Source: Hydractinia symbiolongicarpus (Eukaryota > Cnidaria > Hydrozoa > Anthoathecata > Hydractiniidae). Taken from it: a DNA stretch of 64,000 bases. A model generated the notes under the pieces. The model was given only the letters and a program-made list of their open reading frames with translations. It did no database searches and was not told the DNA's origin. How positions within the stretch are numbered: the first letter of the stretch is position 1; each line of letters begins with the position of its first letter. Position numbers and translations under genes: made by a program. Location of the stretch: contig NC_079878.1 in assembly GCF_029227915.1 (NCBI RefSeq), positions 3,474,001 through 3,538,000 of the forward strand, in the 5' to 3' direction. Positions 14,610 through 27,780 of the stretch are shown here, one piece after another.

Positions 14610-17600
14610 TTTTCACCACTAAAACGCATGAGACTTGTAGTTTTTAAAAATGTTTTCATTTTTGATGGGACGCTGAATAAAAGAAGCTTAATCGCCGGCA
14701 CACGAAAACCCGCGATTTCCCTTAAATCCAGGACTGGGCCCGTATAGTCAAAAGTATACAAAGAAAGTACCCAGGAAGTAAACTCATTTCCCGAACGATT
14801 TTTTAAATTATTTTTTCACCACTAAAACGCATGACACTTGTAGTTTGCAGAAATGTTTTCATTTTTGATGAGACGCTTAATGAAAGTGGTTTAATCGCCG
14901 GCAAACGAAAACCCGCGATTTCCCGTAAATCCCGGACTCGGCCGTATAGTCAAAAGTATACAAAGAAGGTACCCAGAGAGTAAACTCATTTCCCGAACGA
15001 TTTTTTAAATTATTTTTTCACCACTAAAACCCATGAGACTTGTAGTTTGCAGAAATGTTTTCATTTTTAATGAGACGCTTAATGAAAGTGGTTTAATCGC
15101 CGGCAAACGAAAATCCGCGATTTCCCGTAAATCCCGGGCTTGGCCCGTATAGTCAAATGTATACAAAGAAAGTACCCTGTGAGTAAACTCATTTCGAAAA
15201 CGATTTTTTAAATTATCTTTTCACCACTAAAACGCATGAGACTTGTAGTTTTCAAAAATGTTTTCATTTTTGATGAGACGCTGAATAAAAGAAGTTTAAT
15301 CGCCGGCAAACGAAAACCCGCCATTTCCCGTAAACCCCGGACTCGGCCCGTATAGTCAAAAGTATACAAAGAAAGTACCCAGGAAGTAAACTCATTTCCC
15401 GAACGATTTTTTAATTTATTTTTTCACCACTAAAACGCATGGGACTTGTTGTTTACAAAAATGTTTTCATTTTCGATGAGACTCTGAATAAAAGAAGTTT
15501 AATCGCCGGCAAACGAAAACCTGCAATTTCCCGTAAATCCCGGACTCGGCCCGTATAGTCAAAAGTATACGAAGAAAGTACCCAGGGAGTAAACTCATTT
15601 CCCGAACGATTTTTTATATTATTTTTTCACCACTAAAACGCATGAGACTTGTAGTTTTTAAAAATGTTTTCATTTTTGATGGGACGCTGAATAAAAGAAG
15701 GTTAATCGCCGGCACACGAAAACCCGCGATTTCCCGTAAATCCCGGACTGGGCCCGTATAGTCAAAAGTATACAAAGAAAGTACCCAGGAAGTAAACTCA
15801 TTTCCCGAACGATTTTTTAAATTATTTTTTCACCACTAAAACGCATGAGACTTGTAGTTTTTAAAAGTGTTTTCATTTTTGATGAGACGCTGAACAAAAG
15901 AAGTTTAATCGCCGGCAAACGAAAACCCGCGATTTCCCGTAAATCCCGGACTCGGCCCATATAGTCAAAAGTATACAAAGAAAGTACCCGGGGAGTAAAC
16001 TCATTTCCCATGTATACAAAGAAGGTACCCTGTGATTAAACTCATTTCCAAAACGATTTTTTAAATTACTTTTTCACCACTAAAACGCATGAGACTTGTA
16101 GTTTTCAAAAATGTTTTCATTTTTGATGAGACGCTTATTAAAAGAAGTTTAATCGCCGGCAAACGAAAACCCGCCATTTCCCGTAAACCCCGGACTCGGC
16201 CCGTATAGTCAAAAGTATACAAAGAAAGTACCCAGGGAGTAAACTCATTTCCCGAACGATTTTTTATATTATTTTTTCACCACTAAAACGCATGAGACTT
16301 GTAGTTTTTAAAAATGTTTTCATTTTTGATGGGACGCTGAATAAAAGAAGCTTAATCGCCGGCACACGAAAACCCGCGATTTCCCGTAAATCTCGGAATC
16401 GGCCCATATAGTCAAAAGTATACAAAGGAAGTACCCGGGGAGTAAACTCATTTCCCATGTATACAAAGAAAGTACCCTGTGATTAAACTCATTTCCAAAA
16501 CGATTTTTTAAATTATTTTTTCACCATTAAAACGCATGAGACTTGTAGTTTTCAAAAATGTTTTCATTTTTGATGAGACGCTTATTAAAAGAAGTTTAAT
16601 CGCCGGCAAACGAAAACCCGCCATTTCCCGTAAACCCCGGACTCGGCCCGTATAGTCAAAAGTATACGAAGAAAGTACCCAGGGAGTAAACTCATTTCCC
16701 GAGCGATTTTTTATATTATTTTTTCACCACTAAAACGCATGAGACTTGTAGTTTTTAAAAATGTTTTCATTTTTGATGGGACGCTGAATAAAAGAAGCTT
16801 AATCGCCGGCACACGAAAACCCGCGATTTCCCGTAAATCCCGGACTGGGCCCGTATAGTCAAAAGTATACAAAGAAAGTACCCAGGAAGTAAACTCATTT
16901 CCCGAACGATTTTTTAAATTATTTTTTCACCACTAAAACGCATGAGACTTGTAGTTTTTAAAAGTGTTTTCATTTTTGATGAGACGCTGAACAAAAGAAG
17001 TTTAATCGCCGGCAAACGAAAACCCGCGATTTCCCGTAAATCCCGGACTCGGCCCGTATAGTCAAAAGTATACAAAGAAGGTACCCAGAGAGTAAACTCA
17101 ATTCCCGAACGATTTTTTAAATTATTTTTTCACCACTAAAACGCATGAGACTTGTAGTTTGCAGAAATGTTTTCATTTTTGATGAGACGCTTAATGAAAG
17201 TGGTTTAATCGTCGGCAAACGAAAACCCGCGATTTCCCGTAAATCCCGGACTCGGCCGTATAGTCAAAAGTATACAAAGAAGGTACCCAGAGAGTAAACT
17301 CATTTCCCGAACGATTTTTTAAATTATTTTTTCACCACTAAAACGCATGAGACTTGTAGTTTGCAGAAATGTTTTCATTTTTGATGAGACGCTTAATGAA
17401 AGTGGTTTAATCGCCGGCAAACGAAAATCCGCGATTTACCGTAAATCCCGGGCTTGGCCCGTATTGTCAAATGTATACAAAGAAAGTACCCTGTGAGTAA
17501 ACTCATTTCCAAAACGATTTTTTAAATTATCTTTTCACCACTAAAACGCATGAGACTTGTAGTTTTCAAAAATGTTTTCATTTTTGATGAGACGCTGAAT

Positions 17601-18415
17601 AAAAGAAGTTTAATCGCCGGCAAACGAAAACCCGCCATTTCCCGTAAACCCCGGACTCGGCCCGTATAGTCAAAAGTATACAAAGAAAGTACCCAGGAAG
17701 TAAACTCATTTCCCGTACGATTTTTTAATTTATTTTTTCACCACTAAAACGCATGGGACTTGTAGTTTACAAAATTGTTTTCATTTTTGATGAGACTCTG
17801 AATAAAAGAAGTTTAATCGCCGGCAAACGAAAACCTGCAATTTCCCGTAAATCCCGGACTCGGCCCGTATAGTCAAAAGTATACAAAGAAAGTACCCAGG
17901 GAGTAAACTCATTTCCCTAACGATTTTTTAAATTATTATTTCACCAATAAAGCCCATGAGACTTGTAGTTTTTAGAAATGTTTTCATTTTTGATGAGACG
18001 CTGAATAAAAGAAGTTTAATCGCCGGCAAACGAAAACCCGCCATTTCCCGTAAACCCCGGACTCGGCCCATTTAGTCAAAAGTATACAAAGAAAGTACCC
18101 GGGGAATAAACTCATTTCCCATGTATACAAAGAAAGTACCCTGTGATTAAACTCATTTCCAAAACTATTTTTTAAATTATTTTTTCACCACTAAAACGCA
18201 TGAGACTTGTAGTTTCCAAAAATATTTTTATTTTTGATGAGACGCTTATTAAAAGAAGTTTAATCGCCGGCAAACGAAAACCCGCCATTTCCCGTAAACC
18301 CCGGACTCGGCCCTTATAGTCAAAAGTATAGAAAGAAAGTACCCAAGGAGTAAACTCATTTCCCGAACGATTTTTTATATTATTTTTTCACCACTAAAAC
18401 GCATGAGACTTGTAG
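14610..18415 (+). repeat. Large higher-order block, copy 1 (offset 5.5-5.9 kb)
   Basis: Matches 20,334-24,341 in order, with the offset stepping by whole monomers. The offset is 5,724 at AAATCCAGGACTGGG (14,724 and 20,448) and at ATGACACTTG (14,831 and 20,555). It becomes 5,521 at TTTCGATGAGACTCTG (15,471 and 20,992) and about 5,926 at CCCATTTAGTC with GGGGAATAAAC (extra segments at 18,121 and 24,047). Loss of one monomer and gain of two in the second copy explain the steps. A sub-block, 15.6-16.9 kb, also matches 19.2-20.5 kb at offset 3,613. Confidence 0.8.
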
Positions 18416-19229
18416 TTTGCAGAAATGTTTTCATTTTTGATGAGACGCTTAATGAAAGTGGTTTAATCGCCGGCAAACGAAAACCCGCGATTTCTCGTAA
18501 ATCCCGGGCTTGGCCCGTATAGTCAAATGTATAAAAAGAAAGTAACCTGTGAGTAAACTCATTTCCAAAACGATTTTTTAAATTATCTTTTCACCACTAA
18601 AACGCATGAGACTTGTAGTTTTCAAAAATGTTTTCATTTTTGATGAGACGCTGAATAAAAGAAGTTTAATCGCCGGCAAACGAAAACCCGCCATTTCCCG
18701 TAAACCCCGGACTCGGCCCGTATAGTCAAAAGTATACAAAGAAAGTACCTAGGAAGTAAACTCATTTCCCGAACAATTTTTTAATTTATTTTTTCACCAC
18801 TAAAACGCATGGGACTTGTAGTTTACAAAAATGTTTTCATTTTTGATGAGACTCTGACTAAAAGAAGTTTAATCGCCGGCAAACGAAAACCTGCAATTTC
18901 CCGTAACCCCGGACTCGGCCCATATAGTCAAAAGTATACAAAGAAAGTACCCGGGGAGTAAACTCATTTCCCATGTATACAAAGAAAGTACCCTGTGATT
19001 AAACTCATTTCCAAAACGATTTTTTAAATTTGTTTTTCACCACTAAAACGCATGAGACTTGTAGTTTTCAAAAATGTTTTCATTTTTGATGAGACGCTTA
19101 TTAAAAGAAGTTTAATCGCCGGCAAACGAAAACCCGCCATTTCCCGTAAGCCCTGGACTCGGCCCGTATAGTCAAAAGTATACGAAGAAAGTACCCAGGG
19201 AGTAAACTCATTTCCCGAACGATTTTTTA

Positions 19230-20545
19230 TATTACTTTTTCACCACTAAAACGCATGAGACTTGTAGTTTTTAAAAATGTTTTCATTTTTGATGGGACGC
19301 TGAATAAAAGAAGCTTAATCGCCGGCACACGAAAACACGCGATTTCCCGTAAATCCCGGACTGGGCCCGTATAGTCAAAAGTATACAAAGAAAGTACCCA
19401 GGAAGTAAACTCATTTCCCGAACGATTTTTTAAATTATTTTTTCACCACTAAAACGCATGAGACTTGTAGTTTTTAAAAGTGTTTTCATTTTTGATGAGA
19501 CGCTGAACAAAAGAAGTTTAATCGCCGGCAAACGAAAACCCGCGATTTCCCGTAAATCCCGGACTCGGCCCATATAGTCAAAAGTATACAAAGAAAGTAC
19601 CCGGGGAGTAAACTCATTTCCCATGTATACAAAGAAAGTACCCTGTGATTAAACTCATTTCCAAAACGATTTTTTAAATTATTTTTTCACCACTAAAACG
19701 CATGAGACTTGTAGTTTTCAAAAATGTTTTTATTTTTGATGAGACGCTTATTAAAAGAAGTTTAATCGCCGGCAAACGAAAACCCGCCATTTCCCGTAAA
19801 CCCCGGACTCGGCCCGTATAGTCAAAAGTATACAAAGAAAGTACCCAGGGAGTAAACTCATTTCCCGAACGATTTTTTATATTATTTTTTCACCACTAAA
19901 ACGCATGAGACTTGTAGTTTTTAAAAATGTTTTCATTTTTGATGGGACGCTGAATAAAAGAAGCTTAATCGCCGGCACACGAAAACCCGCGATTTCCCGT
20001 AAATCCCGGACTCGGCCCATATAGTCAAAAGTATACAAAGGAAGTACCCGGGGAGTAAACTCATTTCCCATGTATACAAAGAAAGTACCCTGTGATTAAA
20101 CTCATTTCCAAAACGATTTTTTAAATTATTTTTTCACCACTAAAACCCATGAGACTTGTAGTTTTCAAAAATGTTTTCATTTTTGATGAGACGCTTATTA
20201 AAAGAAGTTTAATCGCCGGCAAACGAAAACCCGCCATTTCCCGTAAACCCCGGACTCGGCCCGTATAGTCAAAAGTATACGAAGAAAGTTCCCAGGGAGT
20301 AAACTCATTTCCCGAGCGATTTTTTATATTATTTTTCCACCACTAAAACGCATGAGACTTGTAGTTTTTAAAAATGTTTTCATTTTTGATGGGACGCTGA
20401 ATAAAAGAAGCTTAATCGCCGGCACACGAAAACCCGCGATTTCCCGTAAATCCAGGACTGGGCCCGTATAGTCAAAAGTATACAAAGAAAGTACCCAGGA
20501 AGTAAACTCATTTCCCGAACGATTTTTTAAATTATTTTTTCACCA
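19230..20545 (+). repeat. Partial third copy of the 15.6-16.9 kb block (offset 3,613)
   Basis: Direct copy of about 15,617-16,932. The two 243-bp monomers at 16,010 and 16,457 correspond to 19,623 and 20,070. The rare CCCGAGCGATTTTTTATATT lies at 16,701 and 20,314, again 3,613 bp apart. Similarity stops near 16,93x/20,54x, where one copy goes to a TTTTTAAAAGTG monomer and the other to ATGACACTTGTAGTTTGC. Confidence 0.82.
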
Positions 20546-23500
20546 CTAAAACGCATGACACTTGTAGTTTGCAGAAATGTTTTCATTTTTGATGAGACGC
20601 TTAATGAAAGTGGTTTAATCGCCGGCAAACGAAAACCCGCGATTTCCCGTAAATCCCGGACTCGGCCGTATAGTCAAAAGTATACAAAGAAGGTACCCAG
20701 AGAGTAAACTCATTTCCCGAACGATTTTTTAAATTATTTTTTCACCACTAAAACGCATGAGACTTGTTAATTGCAGAAATGTTTTCATTTTTGATGAGAC
20801 GCTGAATAAAAGAAGTTTAATCGCCGGCAAACGAAAACCCGCCATTTCCCGTAAACCCCGGACTCGGCCCGTATAGTCAAAAGTATACAAAGAAAGTACC
20901 CAGGAAGTAAACTCATTTCCCGAACGATTTTTTAATTTATTTTTTCACCACTAAAACGCATGGGACTTGTAGTTTACAAAAATGTTTTCATTTTCGATGA
21001 GACTCTGAATAAAAGAAGTTTAATCGCCGGCAAACGAAAACCTGCAATTTCCCGTAAATCCCGGACTTGGCCCGTATAGTCAAAAGTATACGAAGAAAGT
21101 ACCCAGGGAGTAAACTCATTTCCCGAACGATTTTTTATATTATTTTTTCACCACTAAAACGCATGAGACTTGTAGTTTTTAAAAATGTTTTCATTTTTGA
21201 TGGGACGCTGAATAAAAGAAGCTTAATCGCCGGCACACGAAAACCCGCTATTTCCCGTAAATCCCGGACTGGGCCCGTATAGTCAAAAGTATACAAAGAA
21301 AGTACCCAGGAAGTAAACTCATTTCCCGAACGATTTTTTAAATTATTTTTTCACCACTAAAACGCATGAGACTTGCAGTTTTTAAAAGTGTTTTCATTTT
21401 TGATGAGACGCTGAACAAAAGAAGTTTAATCGCCGGCAAACGAAAACCTGCAATTTCCCGTAAATCCCGGACTCGGCCCATATAGTCAAAAGTATACAAA
21501 GAAAGTACCCGGGGAGTAAACTCATTTCCCATGTATACAAAGAAAGTACCCTGTGATTAAACTCATTTCCAAAACGATTTTTTAAATTACTTTTTCACCA
21601 CTAAAACGCATGAGACTTGTAGTTTTCAAAAATGTTTTCATTTTTGATGAGACGCTTATTAAAAGAAGTTTAATCGCCGGCAAACGAAAACCCGCCATTT
21701 CCCGTAAACCCCGGACTCGGCCCGTATAGTCAAAAGTATACAAAGAAAGTACCCAGGGAGTAAACTCATTTCCCGAAGGATTTTTTATATTATTTTTTCA
21801 CCACTAAAACGCATGAGACTTGTAGTTTTTAAAAATGTTTTCATTTTTGATGGGACGCTGAATAAAAGAAGCTTAATCGCCGGCACACGAAAACCCGCGA
21901 TTTCCCGTAAATCCCGGAATCGGCCCATATAGTCAAAAGTATACAAAGGAAGTACCCGGGGAGTAAACTCATTTCCCATGTATACAAAGAAAGTAACCTG
22001 TGATTAAACTCATTTCCAAAACGATTTTTTAAATTATTTTTTCACCACTAAAACGCATGAGACTTGTAGTTTTCAAAAATGTTTTCATTTTTGATGAGAC
22101 GCTTATTAAAAGAAGTTTAATCGCCGGCAAACGAAAACCCGCCATTTCCCGTAAACCCCGGACTCGGCCCGTATAGTCAAAAGTATACGAAGAAAGTACC
22201 CAGGGAGTAAACTCATTTCCCGAGCGATTTTTTATATTATTTTTTCACCACTAAAACGCATGAGACTTGTAGTTTTTAAAAATGTTTTCATTTTTGATGG
22301 GACGCTGAATAAAAGAAGCTTAATCGCCGGCACACGAAAACCCGCGATTTCCCGTAAATCCCGGACTGGGCCCGTATAGTCAAAAGTATACAAAGAAAGT
22401 ACCCAGGAAGTAAACTCATTTCACGAACGATTTTTTAAATTATTTTTTCACCACTAAAACGCATGAAACTTGTAGTTTTTAAAAGTGTTTTCATTTTTGA
22501 TGAGACGCTGAACAAAAGAAGTTTAATCGCCGGCAAACGAAAACCCGCGATTTCCCGTAAATCCCGGACTCGGCCCGTATAGTCAAAAGTATACAAAGAA
22601 GGTACCCAGAGAGTAAACTCAATTCCCGAACGATTTTTTAAATTATTTTTTCACCACTAAAACGCATGAGACTTGTAGTTTGCAGAAATGTTTTCATTTT
22701 TGATGAGACGCTTAATGAAAGTGGTTTAATCGCCGGCAAACGAAAACCCGCGATTTCCCGTAAATCCCGGACTCGGCCGTATAGTCAAAAGTATACAAAG
22801 AAGGTACCCAGAGAGTAAACTCATTTCCCGAACGATTTTTTAAATTATTTTTTCACCACTAAAACGCATGAGACTTGTAGTTTGCAGAAATGTTTTCATT
22901 TTTGATGAGACGCTTAATGAAAGTGGTTTAATCGCCGGCAAACGAAAATCCGCGATTTCCCGTAAATCCCGGGCTTGGCCCGTATAGTCAAATGTATACA
23001 AAGAAAGTACCCTGTGAGTAAACTCATTTGCAAAACGATTTTTTAAATTATCTTTTCACCACTAAAACGCATGGGACTTGTAGTTTACAAAAATGTTTTC
23101 ATTTTTGATGAGACTCTGAATAAAAGAAGTTTAATCGCCGACAAACGAAAACCTGCAATTTCCCGTAAATCCCGGACTCGGCCCGTATAGTCAAAAGTAT
23201 ACAAAGAAAGTACCCAGGGAGTAAACTCATTTCCCTAACGATTTTTTAAATTATTTTTTCACCACTAAAACCCATGAGACTTGTAGTTTGCAGAAATATT
23301 TTCATTTTTGATGAGACGCTTAATGAAAGTGGTTTAATCGCCGGCAAACGAAAATCCGCGATTTCCCGTAAATCCCGGGCTTGGCCCGTATAGTCAAATG
23401 TATACAAAGAAGTACCCTGTGAGTAAACTCATTTCCAAAACGATTTTTTAAATTATCTTTTCACCACTAAAACGCATGAGACTTGTAGTTTTCAAAAATG

Positions 23501-24341
23501 TTTTCATTTTAGATGAGACGCTGAATAAAAGAAGTTTAATCGCCGGCAAACGAAAACCCGCCATTTCCCGTAAACCCCGGACTCGGCCCGTATAGTCAAA
23601 AGTATACAAAGAAAGTACCCAGGAAGTAAACTCATTTCCCGAACGATTTTTTAATTTATTTTTTCACCACTAAAACGCATGGGACTTGTAGTTTACAAAA
23701 TTGTTTTCATTTTTGATGAGACTCTGACTAAAAGAAGTTTAATCGCCGGCAAACGAAAACCTGCAATTTCCCGTAAATCCCGGACTCGGCCCGTATAGTC
23801 AAAAGTATACAAAGAAAGTACCCAGGGAGTAAACTCATTTCCCTAACGATTTTTTAAATTATTATTTCACCAATAAAGCCCATGAGACTTGTAGTTTTTA
23901 GAAATGTTTTCATTTTTGATGAGATGCTGAATAAAAGAAGTTTAATCGCCGGCAAACGAAAACCCGCCATTTCCCGTAAACCCCGGACTCGGCCCATTTA
24001 GTCAAAAGTATACAAAGAAAGTACCCGGGGAATAAACTCATTTCCCATGTATACAAAGAAAGTACCCTGTGATTAAACTCATTTCCAAAACTATTTTTTA
24101 AATTATTTTTTCACCACTAAAACGCATGAGACTTGTAGTTTCCAAAAATGTTTTTATTTTTGATGAGACGCTTATTAAAAGAAGTTTAATCGCCGGCAAA
24201 CGAAAACCCGCCATTTCCCGTAAACCCCGGACTCGGCCCGTATAGTCAAAAGTATAGAAAGAAAGTACCCAAGGAGTAAACTCATTTCCCGAACGATTTT
24301 TTATATTATTTTTTCACCACTAAAACGCATGAGACTTGTAG
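20334..24341 (+). repeat. Large higher-order block, copy 2
   Basis: Second copy of 14,610-18,415. Relative to copy 1 it has lost one monomer through a hybrid near 20,757-20,950 and gained two monomers near 23,045-23,450. The right end is near 24,340. There copy 1 enters a TTTGCAGAAATG monomer and this copy enters a TTTTTAAAAATG monomer. Confidence 0.8.
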
Positions 24342-24850
24342 TTTTTAAAAATGTTTTCATTTTTGATGGGACGCTGAATAAAAGAAGCTTAATCGCCGGC
24401 ACACGAAAACCCGCGATTTTCCGTAAATCCCGGACTGGGCCCGTATAGTCAAAAGCATACAAAGAAAGTACCCAGGAAGTAAACTCATTTCCCGAACGAT
24501 TTTTTAAATTATTTTTTCACCACTAAAACGCATGAGACTTGTAGTTTTTAAAAGTGTTTTCATTTTTGATGAGACGCTGAATAAAATAAGTTTAATCGCC
24601 GGCAAACGAAAACCCGCGATTTCCCGTAAATCCCGGACTCGGCCCGTATAGTCAAAAGTATACAAAGAAGGTACCCAGAGAGTAAACTCATTTCCCGAAC
24701 GATTTTTTAAATTATTTTTTCACCACTAAAACGCATGAGACTTGTAGTTTGCAGACATGTTTTCATTTTTGATGAGACGCTTAATGAAAGTGGTTTAATC
24801 GCCGGCAAACGAAAACCCGCGATTTCCCGTAAATCCCGGACTCGGCCGTA

Positions 24851-26472
24851 TAGTCGAATGCATACAAAGAAAGTACCCAGGAAGTAAACTCATTTCCCGA
24901 ACGATTTTTTAAATCATTATTTAACCACTAAAGCCCATGAGACTTGTAGTTTTTAAAAATGTTTTCATTTTTGATGAGACGCTGAATAAAAGAAGTTTAT
25001 TCGCCGGCAAACGAAAACCCGCCATTTCCCGTAAACCCCGGACTCGGCCCGTATAGTCAAAAGTATACGAAGAAAGTACCCAGGGAGTAAACTCATTTCC
25101 CGAACGATTTTTTAATTTATTATTTCCCCACTAAAGCCTATGAGACTGGTAGTTTTTAAAAATGTTTTCATTTTTGATGAGAAGCTTAATGAAAGTGGTT
25201 AAATCGCCGGCAAACGAAAACCCGCGATTTCCCGTAAATCCCGGGCTTGTCCCGTATAGTCGAATGCATACAAAGAAAGTACCCAGGGAGTAAACTCATT
25301 TTCCGAACGATTTTTTAAATTATTATTTAACCACTAAAGCCCATGAGACTTGTAGTTTTTAAAAATGTTTTCATTTTTGATGAGGCGCTGAATAAAAGAA
25401 GTTTAATCGCCGGCAAACGAAAACCCGCGACTTCCCGTAAATCCCCGACTCGGCCCGTATATTCAAAAGTATACAAAGTAAGTACCCAGGGAGTAAACGC
25501 ATTTCCCGAACAATTTTTTAAATTATTTTTCACCACTAAAACGCATGAGACCTGAAGTTTTCAGAATTGTTTTCATTTTTGATGAGACGTTTAATGAAAG
25601 TAGTTTAATCGCTGGCAAACGAAAACCCGCGATTTCCCGTAAATCCCGGGCTTGGCCCGTATAGTCGAATGCATACAAAGAAAGTACCCAGGAAGTAAAC
25701 TCATTTCCCGAACGATTTTTAAAATTATTATTTAACCACTAAAGCCCATGAGACTTGTAGTTTTTAAAAATGTTTTCATTTTTGATGAGACGCTGAATAA
25801 AAGAAGTTTAATCGCCGGCAAACGAAAACCCGCCATCTGCCGTAAACCCCGGACTCGGCCCGTATATTTAAAAGTATACAAAGAAAGTACCCAGGGAGTA
25901 AACTCATTTCCCGAACGATTTTTTAATTTATTATTTCACCATTAAAGCCCATGAGACTGGTAGTTTTTAAAAATGTTTTCATTTTTGATGAGACGCTTAA
26001 TGAAAGTGGTTTAATCGCCGGCAAACGAAAACCCGCGATTTCCCGTAAATCCCGGGCTTGTCCCGTATAGTCGAATGCATACAAAGAAAGTACCCAGGGA
26101 GTAAACTCATTTTCCGAACGATTTTTTAAATTATTATTTAACCACTAAAGCCCATGAGACTTGTAGTTTTTAAAAATGTTTTCATTTTTGATGAGGCGCT
26201 GAATAAAAGAAGTTTAATCGCCGGCAAACGAAAACCCGCGACTTCCCGTAAATCCCCGACTCGGCCCATATATTCAAAAGTATACAAAGAAAGTACCCAG
26301 GTAGTAAACTCATTTCCCGAACAACTTGTTAAATTATTTTTTCACCACTAAAACGCATGAGACCTGTAGTTTTCAGAATTGTTTTCATTTTTGATGAGAC
26401 GCTTAATGAAAGTGATTTAATCGCCGGCAAACGAAAACCCGGGATTTCCCGTAAATCCCGGGCTTGGGCCGT
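24851..26472 (+). repeat. 811-bp four-monomer unit, two tandem copies
   Basis: Copies at about 24,851-25,661 and 25,662-26,472. Markers 811 bp apart include TAGTCGAATGCATAC (24,851 and 25,662), TGAGACTGGTAG (25,141 and 25,952) and the GAGGCGCTGAATAAAAG variant (25,38x and 26,19x). Four 203-bp monomers make 812, so one base has been lost. Sequence identity is lower than in the other tandem pairs, suggesting an older duplication. Confidence 0.8.
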
Positions 26473-26524
26473 ATAGTCGAATGTATACAAAGAAAGTACC
26501 CTGTGAGTAAACTCATATCCAAAA

Positions 26525-27780
26525 CGATTTTTTAAAGTATCTTTTCACCACTAAAACGCATAAGACTTGTAGTTTTCAAAAATGTTTTCATTTTTGATGA
26601 GACGCTGAAAAAAAGAAGTTTAATTGCCGGCAAACCAAAACCCGCCATTTCCCGTAAACCCCGGACTCGGCCCATATCGTCAAAAGTATACAAAGAAAGT
26701 ACCCGGGGAGTAAACTCATTTCCCATGTATACAAAGAAAGTACCCTGTGATTAAACTAATTTCCAAAACGATTTTTTAAATTATTTTTTCACCACTAAAA
26801 CGCATGAGACTTGTAGTTTTCAAAAATGTTTTCATTTTTGATGAGACGCTTATTAAAAGAAGTTTAATCGCCGGCAAACGAAAACCCGCCATTTCCCGTA
26901 AACCCCGGACTCGGCCCGTATAGTCAAAAGTATACAAAGAAAGTACCCAGGGAGTAAACTCATTTCCCGAACGATTTTTTATATTATTTTTTCACCACTA
27001 AAATGCATGAGACTTGTAGTTTTTAAAAACGTTTTCATTTTTGATGGGACTCTGAATAAAAGAAGCTTAATCGCCGGCACACGAAAACCCGCGATTTCAG
27101 GTAAATCCCGGACTGGGCCGTATAGTCAAAAGTATACAAAGAAAGTACCCAGGGAATAAACTCATTTCCCGAACGATTTTTTAAATTATTTTTTCACCAC
27201 TAAAACGCATGAGACTTGTAGTTTTCAAAAGTGTTTTCATTTTTGATGAGACGCTGAATAAAAGAAGTTTAATCGCCGGCAAACGAAAACCTGCGATTTC
27301 CTGTAAATCCCGGACTCGGCCCGTATAGTCAAAAGTATACAAAGAAGGTACCCAGAGAGTAAACTCATTTCCCGAACGATTTTTTAAATTATTTTTTCAC
27401 CACTAAAACGCATGAGACTTGAAGTTTGCGGAAATGTTTTCATTTTTGATGAGACGCTTAATGAAAGTGGTTTAATCGCCGGCAAACGAAAACCCGCGAG
27501 TTCATGTAAATCCCGGACTCGGCCGTATAGTCAAAAGTATACAAAGAAGGTACCCAGGGAGTAAACTCATTTCCCGAACGATTTTTTAAATTTTTTTTTC
27601 ACCACTAAAACGCATGAGACTTGTAATTTTTAGAAATGTTTTCATTTTTGATGAGACGCTTAATGAAAGTGGTTTAATCGCCGGCAAACGAAAACCCGCG
27701 ATTTCCCGTAAATCCCGGGCTTGGCCCGTATAGTCAAATGTATACAAAGAAAGTACCCTGTGAGTAAACTCATTTCCAAA
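26525..27780 (+). repeat. 1,256-bp higher-order unit, copy 1
   Basis: A six-monomer unit including one 243-bp monomer. Shared rare markers lie 1,256 bp apart: CCCATATCGTCAAAAG (26,671 and 27,927), the extra 40-bp segment (26,725 and 27,981), TTTCAGGTAAATCCC, and GACTTGAAGTTTGCGG (GAAG at 27,421 and 28,677). Confidence 0.88.
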
